From Acidobacteriota bacterium (GTDB lineage Bacteria; Acidobacteriota; Blastocatellia; Pyrinomonadales; Pyrinomonadaceae), in assembly GCA_023415725.1 (NCBI GenBank), contig JAEZJR010000098.1:1-35446 (forward strand): a DNA stretch of 35,446 nt, in the 5' to 3' direction. The stretch's first letter is position 1; each line of letters starts with the position of its first letter. A program made the position numbers and the translations under genes. The notes beneath the pieces were generated by a model that was not told the DNA's origin, made no database searches, and saw only the letters and a program-made list of their open reading frames with translations. Positions 7,392 to 14,290 of the stretch are shown here, one piece after another.

Positions 7392-8551
7392 CAAGGGGCG
7401 TCGACCTCTTCGATGATCGTGGATTGGCGAAGCTCGCGTGTGGCTTTGCGGAAACCCATCGAACGGGAATCGTGGATCGCCATATTGGGATCGCTAGGGT
7501 TTTCGTCCTGACCGGGGTGCTTCTCCTCCCAGAGGCGTCCGAAGATCATCTTGCCGGCCGTGGTCTGAAGTACACTCGTCACAGCGACGTCGGCGGTCTT
7601 GCCGATTAGGCGGCGAGCGTTGTCGATGACGACCATCGTGCCGTCGTCGAGATAAGCGACACCCTGGTTATATTCTTTCCCTTCTTTCAAAACGAAGACC
7701 CGCATCGCCTCGCCCGGCAGCACCACCGGCTTAAGGGCGTTCGCGAGTTCGTTGATGTTGAGGACCGGCACACCGCGGAGTTGGGCGACCTTGTTGAGGT
7801 TGAAATCGTTGGTGACGATGACGCCCTCAAGCTGTTTACCGAGCTCGATCAGCTTGAGATCGACTTCGCGGATCGCAGGGTAGTCTGTCTCCAGTATCTG
7901 GATGTCGAGCTTGCTGTTGTTGCGAAGCCGCTGGAGCATGTCGAGCCCGCGGCGGCCGCGTTGGCGTTTGGATGAATCAGCCGAATCGGCAACCTGCTGG
8001 AGTTCGTTAAGAACAAAATTCGGAATAACGAGCGTGCCGCCGAGGAAGCCTGTCTCGGCAATATCCGCGATGCGACCGTCGATGATCACCGAGGTATCAA
8101 GCACTTTGTAATCCACCTTCACGTGCTTGTCGGAGAAGATGCCGCCGAGGGCCGAAAGGTCGATAAATTCGCCCTTTTCCGCCCCGACCATCAGGCCTAC
8201 GTAGCCCATGAAAAACGCAAGGGATATCGTAAGGAATGTTTGGGTTTCGGCGGAAACGGCAGCTTCCTTTTGGATCGAAATGAGAATCCCGATGAGGAAT
8301 GCGCCGACGATACCGAGGATCGAACCGACCGCCGCGCCGATCAGTGTCTTGAGCGACGCCTTTCGGACACGCATCTCAAAGGCGACCATCAAACCCGCCA
8401 AGGCGGCCCCGGTTAGCGTAGAGATCAGCCGCCGAGTGCCGAGGTCCATGTCCCCGAGCTTTGTGGTATGGGCGAATGGATTTAGGACGAAGCCGACCGC
8501 CGCGATCAGCAGTACAAAACAGACCCGGGCGATTAGGACGTCCCACTTCAT
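7391..8551 (-). CDS. PIN/TRAM domain membrane protein (YacL-like)
   Basis: Predicted membrane-anchored RNA-binding nuclease. Four hydrophobic helices occupy about residues 8-125. A PIN domain follows (DTSVIIDGRIADI near 150, acidic residues of the nuclease site; later GVIVTNDFNLNKVA), then a TRAM domain (about 280-340: GEAMRVFVLKEGKEYNQGVA), an RNA-binding fold. The order TM-PIN-TRAM and the size match the YacL family of Firmicutes. It is coupled to ispD by a one-base stop/start overlap, and radA lies divergently upstream, so the chromosomal neighbourhood also resembles that of yacL. The RNA target is unknown. Confidence 0.92.
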   Translation of the reverse strand: MKWDVLIARVCFVLLIAAVGFVLNPFAHTTKLGDMDLGTRRLISTLTGAALAGLMVAFEMRVRKASLKTLIGAAVGSILGIVGAFLIGILISIQKEAAVSAETQTFLTISLAFFMGYVGLMVGAEKGEFIDLSALGGIFSDKHVKVDYKVLDTSVIIDGRIADIAETGFLGGTLVIPNFVLNELQQVADSADSSKRQRGRRGLDMLQRLRNNSKLDIQILETDYPAIREVDLKLIELGKQLEGVIVTNDFNLNKVAQLRGVPVLNINELANALKPVVLPGEAMRVFVLKEGKEYNQGVAYLDDGTMVVIDNARRLIGKTADVAVTSVLQTTAGKMIFGRLWEEKHPGQDENPSDPNMAIHDSRSMGFRKATRELRQSTIIEEVDAP

Positions 8552-8743
8552 TACGGGAATATTATCACGAAATAACGCCGACGGTTAAGTTTACGGTCGT
8601 GGCAACCGGACGGCGGCGAGGCTCCGCTATCCTTATACAGCGATTCGCGTGTGAATTTCAAAATCGGAATCAAGTTCAATTGATCGGATGGCCGAGGCGT
8701 CGGGATTGCCCAGTGCCTTTCTGATATCATTGGCGTAAATCGA

Positions 8744-10117
8744 ATGGCAAAGGACCCTCAAACGATATTCGTATGCCAGAATTGCGGCCGGCAAGCCCGT
8801 AAATGGATTGGGCAGTGCCCGGATTGCGGCGAGTGGAACACGTACGTCGAGGAGCGATTTCGGCCGTCGGCACCGGCGATGACAGGCGGCGGCGTGGCCT
8901 CGCGGTTTCGTGATGTTTCGCCGATCGCGTTCGACACGATCGAATCGCAGGACGAATCGAGAACGGCGTCGGGGATCGACGAGTTCGACCGTGTCCTGGG
9001 CGGCGGTATCGTTGCCGGTTCGCTCGTGCTGATCGGCGGTTCGCCCGGGATCGGTAAATCCACGATAATGCTCCAAATCGCCGACCGGTTGAGCAGGGGC
9101 GGCACAAAGGTACTCTACGTTTCGGGCGAGGAATCGGAGAGGCAGATAAAGATGCGGGGTGAGAGGCTGGGCATCGTCGCGGAGAATCTCTTCCTGTTGC
9201 CCGAAACGAACCTGCAGTCGATCCTGGCTGAAATCGAGAAGATGCGGCCCGACGCCGTGATCGTCGATTCGATCCAAACCGTATTCAGCGAAAAGATCGA
9301 ATCGGCCCCGGGGAGCGTTTCGCAGGTGCGGGACGTCGCGGGGCAGTTCATGATCTTTGCGAAACAAACGGGTGTGCCGGTCTTCCTCACCGGGCACGTG
9401 ACAAAGGAAGGCTCGATCGCCGGGCCGAAGACGCTGGAGCACATCGTCGATACGGTTTTGTATTTCGAAGGCGACCGGCACCACAACCACCGGATCATCC
9501 GCGCGACGAAGAACCGTTTCGGCGCGGCGAACGAGATCGGCGTCTTCGAGATGACGAACGAGGGACTGGTAGCTGTGGCGAACCCTTCGGAACTTTTCCT
9601 TCAGGAGCGGCCCGAGAACGCGACCGGATCCGTCGTCACCGTTTGCATGGAAGGCACACGGCCGATGCTCGTTGAAGTGCAGGCGCTCGTGAGCGGCACG
9701 AAGTTCGGCACCGGACGGCGCATGGCCCAAGGCTTCGACCAGAATCGCGCTTCGCTTTTGATCGCCGTGCTGGAGAAACGGCTCGGATTTCAACTGTCAG
9801 GTGACGACGTATTCATAAACGTCGCGGGTGGGATGGAGATCGACGAACCTGCGGCTGACCTTGGCATCATCGCGGCGATCGCCTCGAGCCACCGCAATTT
9901 GCAGGTATCTCCCGAGGTCGCGGTCTTTGGCGAGATCGGATTGACCGGTGAGGTTCGCGGTGTGCTGCAGGCGCAGGCCCGAGCGCGCGAGGCTCAGACG
10001 CTCGGCTTCAAGAAATTGATCCTGCCGGAATCGAACAAGAAGGGGTTGGAGAAGCTGCTGGGGATCCGTGTCGTTGGGGTGAAGAACCTGGACGAAGCGA
10101 TGGAGCAGATCTTCTGA
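8744..10117 (+). CDS. radA: DNA repair protein RadA
   Basis: A RecA-related ATPase that helps branch migration and processing of recombination intermediates. An N-terminal C4 zinc finger is seen at C11, C14, C25 and C28. Walker A is GGSPGIGKST near 98-107; the RadA-specific KNRFG motif is at 256-260; the C-terminal third is the Lon-protease-like domain (for example GDDVFINVAGGMEIDEPAAD and VFGEIGLTGEVRGV) without need of protease activity. 457 residues is the normal length. It is divergent from the PIN/TRAM-ispD-ispF block across a 192-base gap that must hold both promoters; no clear ribosome site precedes its ATG. Confidence 0.97.
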   Translation: MAKDPQTIFVCQNCGRQARKWIGQCPDCGEWNTYVEERFRPSAPAMTGGGVASRFRDVSPIAFDTIESQDESRTASGIDEFDRVLGGGIVAGSLVLIGGSPGIGKSTIMLQIADRLSRGGTKVLYVSGEESERQIKMRGERLGIVAENLFLLPETNLQSILAEIEKMRPDAVIVDSIQTVFSEKIESAPGSVSQVRDVAGQFMIFAKQTGVPVFLTGHVTKEGSIAGPKTLEHIVDTVLYFEGDRHHNHRIIRATKNRFGAANEIGVFEMTNEGLVAVANPSELFLQERPENATGSVVTVCMEGTRPMLVEVQALVSGTKFGTGRRMAQGFDQNRASLLIAVLEKRLGFQLSGDDVFINVAGGMEIDEPAADLGIIAAIASSHRNLQVSPEVAVFGEIGLTGEVRGVLQAQARAREAQTLGFKKLILPESNKKGLEKLLGIRVVGVKNLDEAMEQIF

Positions 10118-10190
10118 TTCGAAACTTCGAACAAAACATCTTGTACGTCGTATCCATCTTCGAAATATAACCACATCATTCGGAGGTTAA

Positions 10191-10673
10191 ATGAGACGTA
10201 ATTTTGCCTTACTTTTCTTGTTGATATTGTTCGCCGCCTTCACGGCGGCTGCCCAGAACAACGCGAAGGACGAAGCGGCACTAAAGACGCTGGTCGATCA
10301 GTTGACGACCGCACAAGCCGAATACGACCCCGCGGCACTCGATCGGATCTTCACTGCCGATTACATCGAGATATCCCCGGCCGGCGAGTTCGATCCGCGG
10401 GAAAAGGTCCTCACCTTTTACACGCCGGAATGGAAAGCAAAGAGCGGCGGGATGACGATCAATATCGAGGAAAAATATCCTTCGATACGTATATACGGGC
10501 CGACCGCGGTGGTGATCACCGAGATGGTCTATACGCTCACTAAAGATGGCCAGACCAGGCCGGGCCCGAAGATCATGGCGACCATCGTCGCGCGAAAGGA
10601 AAAGGGTGGGTGGAAGATCGCGTCGGCGCAATACACGGGGATAAGGCCGCCGAATGCGCCGAAGCCCAGCTGA
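10191..10673 (+). CDS. Exported NTF2-like (DUF4440/SnoaL-type) protein
   Basis: 160 residues with a clear signal peptide (about 1-21, ending AAAQ). The mature part is a small alpha+beta barrel of the NTF2 superfamily: helix DEAALKTLVDQLTTAQAEYD, then LDRIFTADYIEISPAGEFDP and a C-terminal sheet ending GGWKIASAQYTG. Proteins like this are often fused to or near enzymes and regulators, but the fold alone gives no reaction. The start is well supported by GGAGG four bases before the ATG. The next gene begins two bases after its stop codon, so the two are co-transcribed. Confidence 0.85.
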   Translation: MRRNFALLFLLILFAAFTAAAQNNAKDEAALKTLVDQLTTAQAEYDPAALDRIFTADYIEISPAGEFDPREKVLTFYTPEWKAKSGGMTINIEEKYPSIRIYGPTAVVITEMVYTLTKDGQTRPGPKIMATIVARKEKGGWKIASAQYTGIRPPNAPKPS

Positions 10674-10675
10674 GA

Positions 10676-12010
10676 ATGAACGAGCACACAAATTCCAAAT
10701 GGTCACCGGTCCACGTCGTTTACGGCGGCGCGGACCGATTCAACGCGGAGACGCCGGAGAAATTCGGGCGGATCGCGATCGCGACGATCGAGACCTACGC
10801 ACGGGACTTCGTAGAGTTCGCAAGAATATTCGGGCTTAAAGGATCAGAAGGCCTGCCGCACTTGCCGGGAGCGGTAGCGGAATTAGATGCGGCGGCCGAA
10901 TCAGACGCGCATCGCCTTCGAAACGAGAACTTCCCTGCGTGGTTCGCATGGAGCGTTCACCGTAAGACCATCGAGAAACTAGAGAAGGAGCCGGTCGAAG
11001 ACTTCCGGATCGATTTCGAGGACGGTTACGGGTTCCGCACGGATGAGGAAGAGGACGGTCATGCGGTTACGGCCTCGACGGAATTGGCAGGTGCTTTAAA
11101 CGAGGGCAAGATCACGGCGTTTTCCGGATTTCGGATCAAGTCATTCGGGCCGGAAACACGCGAGCGGGGGATAAAGTCGCTCGAGCGTTTTCTGGGTAAT
11201 TTCCTCGATAGAACAAACGGGCAGGTTCCTGAAAATTTCTTCGTAACGCTGCCGAAGGTCACTGATCGTCATCAGGTGACGGAGTTGTGCGAGCGCCTGG
11301 TGAGTATCGAGAATGATCGCGGTCTTCCTAAGGGCTCCGTCGGCGTTGAACTGATGATAGAGACGCCGGACGCGATCATCGGAACGGACGGGCGGATCCC
11401 GGTTCGTGAACTTGTTGATGCGGCCGGCGGCAGGTGCGCTTCGGTACACTTCGGAGCATACGATTACACCGGGGCCTTGGGAATTTCGGCATCGTACCAG
11501 GATATCCGCCACCCCGCGTGCAACTTCGCACGGCAGATCATGCAAGCATCGCTCGCGGGAACCGGTGTGAGGCTTGTGGATTCAGTGACAACGGTGATGC
11601 CGGTGCCAGTTCACAAGGGTGATCCGCTTTCAGAGCATCTGCGATCGGAGAATACAAAAGCGGTCCATTCGGCCTGGCTGCGACACTTTCAGAACGTCAC
11701 GGCTTCGATGGCGGACGGTTTCTATCAAAGCTGGGACCTGCACCCGAACCAACTCGTCGCCCGGTATGCAGCGGTTTATGCATTCTTCCTTAGTGAATTC
11801 GATACTCAGGCCGCGCGGCTGCGTTCATATATGGAGAAGGCCACGAAGGCAACATTGACGGGGAATGCTTTCGACGACGCGGCTTCGGTTAGAGGGCTCG
11901 TTAATTTCTTCGAACGTGGGGTTGCGTGCGGGGCGTTCCGTGAGGATGAGGTTACCGAGGCAACAGGGACCAGCCTCGGGAACATGGCGCGCGTATTCAG
12001 TCTGGCTTAG
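10676..12010 (+). CDS. HpcH/HpaI aldolase/citrate lyase-superfamily protein (DUF6986-like)
   Basis: 444 residues. The TIM-barrel metal-dependent lyase superfamily is indicated by RIDFEDGYG (acidic metal ligands), VGVELMIETPDAI and VHFGAYDYTGALGI, which match the E-x-P/D-x-G style motifs of CitE/HpcH enzymes. The chain is longer than those enzymes and resembles the group labelled DUF6986, sometimes called phosphoenolpyruvate-kinase-like; that label is from memory. The reaction and substrate are unknown. An in-frame ATG 22 codons upstream lies within the preceding gene, so the ATG at 10676 is chosen; it starts two bases after that gene's stop and has only a weak ribosome site. Confidence 0.8.
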   Translation: MNEHTNSKWSPVHVVYGGADRFNAETPEKFGRIAIATIETYARDFVEFARIFGLKGSEGLPHLPGAVAELDAAAESDAHRLRNENFPAWFAWSVHRKTIEKLEKEPVEDFRIDFEDGYGFRTDEEEDGHAVTASTELAGALNEGKITAFSGFRIKSFGPETRERGIKSLERFLGNFLDRTNGQVPENFFVTLPKVTDRHQVTELCERLVSIENDRGLPKGSVGVELMIETPDAIIGTDGRIPVRELVDAAGGRCASVHFGAYDYTGALGISASYQDIRHPACNFARQIMQASLAGTGVRLVDSVTTVMPVPVHKGDPLSEHLRSENTKAVHSAWLRHFQNVTASMADGFYQSWDLHPNQLVARYAAVYAFFLSEFDTQAARLRSYMEKATKATLTGNAFDDAASVRGLVNFFERGVACGAFREDEVTEATGTSLGNMARVFSLA

Positions 12011-12088
12011 TGGGTGGGGTCAAGATCTAGAGTATTTAGGATTCATCTTTTTCCGTCCCGTTCGTCTTGTTCTGTGTTCCATTTCTTG

Positions 12089-12119
12089 AACCACAGAATA
12101 AGAAGAATAAGAGGAAAGA
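12089..12119 (+). repeat. Second copy of family A repeat
   Basis: This 31-base segment (starts AACCACAGAATAAGAAG) differs from 3178-3208 at three positions. Upstream, TCTTGTTCTGTG (about 12064-12075) gives a partial inverted arm, shorter and less perfect than in the first copy. It lies in the gap between the lyase-superfamily gene and the bacilliredoxin gene. Confidence 0.75.
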
Positions 12120-12152
12120 AATCTGAACCCCTGAATAATAAACACCGAATAT

Positions 12153-12183
12153 GAAAAGGGCTCGATAACCTCGAACCCTTTTC
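12153..12183. terminator. Bidirectional intrinsic terminator
   Basis: GAAAAGGG-CTCGA pairs with TCGAA-CCCTTTTC around a short loop (one G:T pair). A-rich and T-rich flanks are present within the stem on both strands. It lies between convergent genes (lyase-superfamily gene from the left, bacilliredoxin from the right, stop at 12204), so it can serve both. Confidence 0.75.
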
Positions 12184-12203
12184 ATTGGCGGTGCTGCTTA
12201 CTT

Positions 12204-12647
12204 CTAGTTGTTCGCTGCTTCTGATTTGGTGCAGTGGGTGTTGAAGGCACCGACGAGAGCCTCAGCGATCATGGCCGGGTGGCGGCCTTCGAGGTCGCGG
12301 CGTTCGAACATCTGAACCAACTGGCCGTTCTTCAGCAGCGCGATCGACGGCGACGACGGGGTGTAGCCGGTGAAGTAATCACGAGCTACATCGGTCGCAT
12401 CGATATCGGCACCGGCGAACACGGTGATCGCTTTGTCCGGCTTGGCTTCGGAATTTTGCAGAGCCATCGCGATGCCGGGGCGAACGCCGCCCGCCGCGCA
12501 GCCGCAAACCGAGTTCACAACGACCATCAGCGTGCCATCGGTATTCTCAACGGCCTCCTTCACCGCTTCAGGGGTTTTCGTTTCTTCGATCCCGAGGTTG
12601 GCGAGTTCCTGTCGCATACCGTGGATCATGATCTCTGGATAAGGCAT
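12204..12647 (-). CDS. Bacilliredoxin (BrxA/BrxB, DUF1094 family)
   Basis: Thioredoxin-fold protein that, in Bacillus, removes bacillithiol from oxidised protein thiols in the cytoplasm. The active-site CGC is at residues 48-50 in VVNSVCGCAAGGVRPG, the family hallmark. The rest (FAGADIDATDVARDYF, SSPSIALLKNGQLVQMFERR) is collinear with BrxA/B. Length 147 is typical. AAGAGG stands seven bases before the ATG. This implies that the organism uses bacillithiol or a similar low-molecular-weight thiol, which is an inference. It is followed by a good terminator and appears to be transcribed alone. Confidence 0.93.
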   Translation of the reverse strand: MPYPEIMIHGMRQELANLGIEETKTPEAVKEAVENTDGTLMVVVNSVCGCAAGGVRPGIAMALQNSEAKPDKAITVFAGADIDATDVARDYFTGYTPSSPSIALLKNGQLVQMFERRDLEGRHPAMIAEALVGAFNTHCTKSEAANN

Positions 12648-12764
12648 AGTTTTTCCTCTTAAATTAAGTCTTTATCGCAGGCGGTTTTAATCCTGACCTT
12701 TTTTTCAAGTATCGAGTACCAGACCCCGTTCGTCAAGCCAAGAGGTTTCTGAATCAAAGCTAAA

Positions 12765-12834
12765 CTTTGCGTCCTTCACGAGCTTTGCATGAAATGCTGG
12801 CTTTTCTCACGCAAAGCTCGCGAAGGACGCAAAG
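12765..12834. repeat. Inverted repeat with 24-base arms (family D)
   Basis: Arms 12765-12788 (CTTTGCGTCCTTCACGAGCT then TTGC) and 12811-12834 (GCAAAGCTCGCGAAGGACGC then AAAG) are complementary at 23 of 24 positions with a 22-base loop. It lies between the L,D-transpeptidase gene and the bacilliredoxin gene. No gene is seen in this 227-base gap. Confidence 0.85.
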
Positions 12835-12874
12835 GGTTGCTCGGCTTAAAACGGCATTGATCCGCGGAAAGTTA

Positions 12875-13354
12875 TCACGGCAGAATAGTGACTTTCGTGC
12901 CGACCGGGACGGCTTCGAATAGCTCGGTCATTTCGTCGTTATCCATCGCGACGCACCCTTCGGTCCAGTCGGATCTGGTACCGCCGCCGTGGATGTAGAT
13001 CTCGCCGCCGAGTTTGGTCTTTTGAAGCGGCATTCTTCTTTCGGCGATCGCGGCGACGATCTCGTCGTGCTCTTCCTGCGATATCAGCCCGGCTTTCAGT
13101 CCGCGCTCGGCGTCTTCCCTGCCCGGATAACTCAGACCGAGTGAAAGGTGGAATTTGCTCTCCGGATTCTTAGCGAACACGTAGAAATCGCCTTCGGGCG
13201 TGCGGCCGTCGCCCTCGGTTTCCTTATCCCCATCGGGCGAAAAGCCCAGAACCATTTTGTAGCGCTTCACAAGTTCGCCGCCGTCAAACAGGTCAACTCG
13301 ACGCTCGCCTTTCCGGATGACTATCCTTGGGTTAGCGAGTTCGATCGTCGGCAT
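12875..13354 (-). CDS. L,D-transpeptidase (YkuD) domain protein without a signal peptide
   Basis: 159 residues, nearly all one YkuD domain. The catalytic motif is IHGGGTRSDWTEGCVAM, with H122 and the nucleophile C134. YkuD enzymes cross-link peptidoglycan stems or cut and attach proteins to them, outside the membrane. This chain, however, begins at once with the domain's first strand (IVIRKGERRVDLFDGGELVK) and shows no signal peptide or membrane helix, so export is unexplained. GGAG lies three bases before the ATG, and no upstream in-frame start adds a signal. The DWTEGC variant is the one seen in YafK/DpaA-like proteins, from memory. Confidence 0.88.
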   Translation of the reverse strand: MPTIELANPRIVIRKGERRVDLFDGGELVKRYKMVLGFSPDGDKETEGDGRTPEGDFYVFAKNPESKFHLSLGLSYPGREDAERGLKAGLISQEEHDEIVAAIAERRMPLQKTKLGGEIYIHGGGTRSDWTEGCVAMDNDEMTELFEAVPVGTKVTILP

Positions 13355-13398
13355 ACCGCTCCGGAATAAGTGATAGCTGATAAGTGAAAAGTGATAGG

Positions 13399-13863
13399 TT
13401 AGGAGGTTTCGATCCGGATCGTTCGGGGGGCATCACCGTCGCCCTCGATCTCGATCCTGATGATGCGTCCCTCGTGCGGGATCTGGCGGAGTTTTTCGGA
13501 CCATTCGATGACGGCGACCGCGTTTTCAGATGAAAGGATCTCGTCGAGCCCGACCGCGGCCGCAACGTCGGCGTTCTCATCCAGACGCCAGAGGTCGATA
13601 TGATAGACGTCGAACTTCGGCGTTTCGTAGTAGTTCACGAGAGTAAAGCTCGGGCTGTTCACTTCGTCAACGTCGAATTCGAGCGCGTTCACTAGCCCCT
13701 TGGTCAGCAGCGTCTTCCCGGCTCCGAGGCCGCCGCGCAAAAGGATAAGATCGCCGGGCCGGATCTCCGCACCCAGGCGACAGCCAAGGTTGAATGTCGA
13801 TTCTGGAGAGACCGATTCGTACGTTCCGTCTATTCGATCGGGAGCCCCACTTGCTTGAACCAT
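13399..13863 (-). CDS. tsaE: tRNA threonylcarbamoyladenosine biosynthesis ATPase TsaE
   Basis: ATPase partner of the TsaB/TsaD complex that makes t6A at position 37 of ANN-decoding tRNAs. Walker A GGLGAGKT lies at about 44-51, then SPSFTLVNYY near 70, HIDLWRL and EWSEKL, all classic. With the ATG at 13863 the protein has 154 residues, the usual size. A longer open frame reaches 14010, but that part overlaps the neighbouring SnoaL-like gene in another frame and looks arginine-rich and non-native. The start overlaps the end of that gene by 34 bases. Confidence 0.94.
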   Translation of the reverse strand: MVQASGAPDRIDGTYESVSPESTFNLGCRLGAEIRPGDLILLRGGLGAGKTLLTKGLVNALEFDVDEVNSPSFTLVNYYETPKFDVYHIDLWRLDENADVAAAVGLDEILSSENAVAVIEWSEKLRQIPHEGRIIRIEIEGDGDAPRTIRIETS

Positions 13864-14240
13864 GACAGTTTGTCCCAATATCCTCGCTGATAGATTATCT
13901 TGCCGTCGCGGAATTGGAAGAATCCGCATCCTCTGATTTCGAAGGTCTTCCCCGTCGGGCGGTTGCCGTAAAACTCGCCGGCGAACGTGCCGCCGCCGAC
14001 CCATTCCCACGCGGCCCAGTCGCCGTCACCCATCAGATTCTCGACCCGCGACCACGCGTCCGGGAAGCCGCGAAAGAATTCAGAGGTATCGACCTTGATC
14101 TGCTCGATTCCGACCGACGGCTCGCCCGCAGCGACCTGAAAATTCACTGCGTCGTCGGCGTAGCAGGCCACGACGGCGTCGAAATCGCAACGCTGGAATG
14201 CGTCGATCCAATTCTGTAACAGTTTCTTCGAATCGTTCAT
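13830..14240 (-). CDS. SnoaL-like/NTF2-fold protein
   Basis: 136 residues, cytoplasmic, no signal peptide. It starts LLQNWIDAFQRCDFDAVVAC, continues YADDAVNF and later GKTFEIRGCGFFQFRDGKI and YWDKLSWFKQVG, as in SnoaL-like ester-cyclase relatives. These proteins range from isomerases to ligand-binding folds, so no reaction is assigned. Its 3' end overlaps the start of tsaE by 34 bases, so the two are translated from one transcript. It differs clearly in sequence from the exported NTF2-like protein at 10191. Confidence 0.85.
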   Translation of the reverse strand: MNDSKKLLQNWIDAFQRCDFDAVVACYADDAVNFQVAAGEPSVGIEQIKVDTSEFFRGFPDAWSRVENLMGDGDWAAWEWVGGGTFAGEFYGNRPTGKTFEIRGCGFFQFRDGKIIYQRGYWDKLSWFKQVGLPIE

Positions 14241-14248
14241 TTTATTAT

Positions 14249-14290
14249 TTAGTCACCAGCTGTCAGCTATTAGCTATTAGCTTCCAGCTA
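14249..14290. repeat. Short degenerate AGCTnnnAGC-type tandem repeat
   Basis: The gap between the NAD(P)HX repair gene and the SnoaL-like gene is made of CAGCTGTCAGC, TATTAGC, TATTAGC and TTCCAGC units. Comparable strings occur at 6701-6730 (TTCCAGCTATCAGTTTCGAG) and 13366-13397 (AAGTGATAGCTGATAAG). They may be remnants of one repeat family; here they only fill the spacer. Confidence 0.5.

Noticed and set aside
8633..9793. 386-codon minus-strand open frame
   Set aside because: Antisense to radA, whose zinc finger, Walker A and KNRFG are intact.
12765..12834. Terminator of the L,D-transpeptidase gene
   Set aside because: The stem is very long with a 22-base loop and no T-run; it fits a dispersed repeat.
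13864..14010. N-terminal extension of tsaE by 49 residues
   Set aside because: Arg-rich, overlaps the SnoaL-like gene in another frame, and TsaE proteins start close to ATG 13863.
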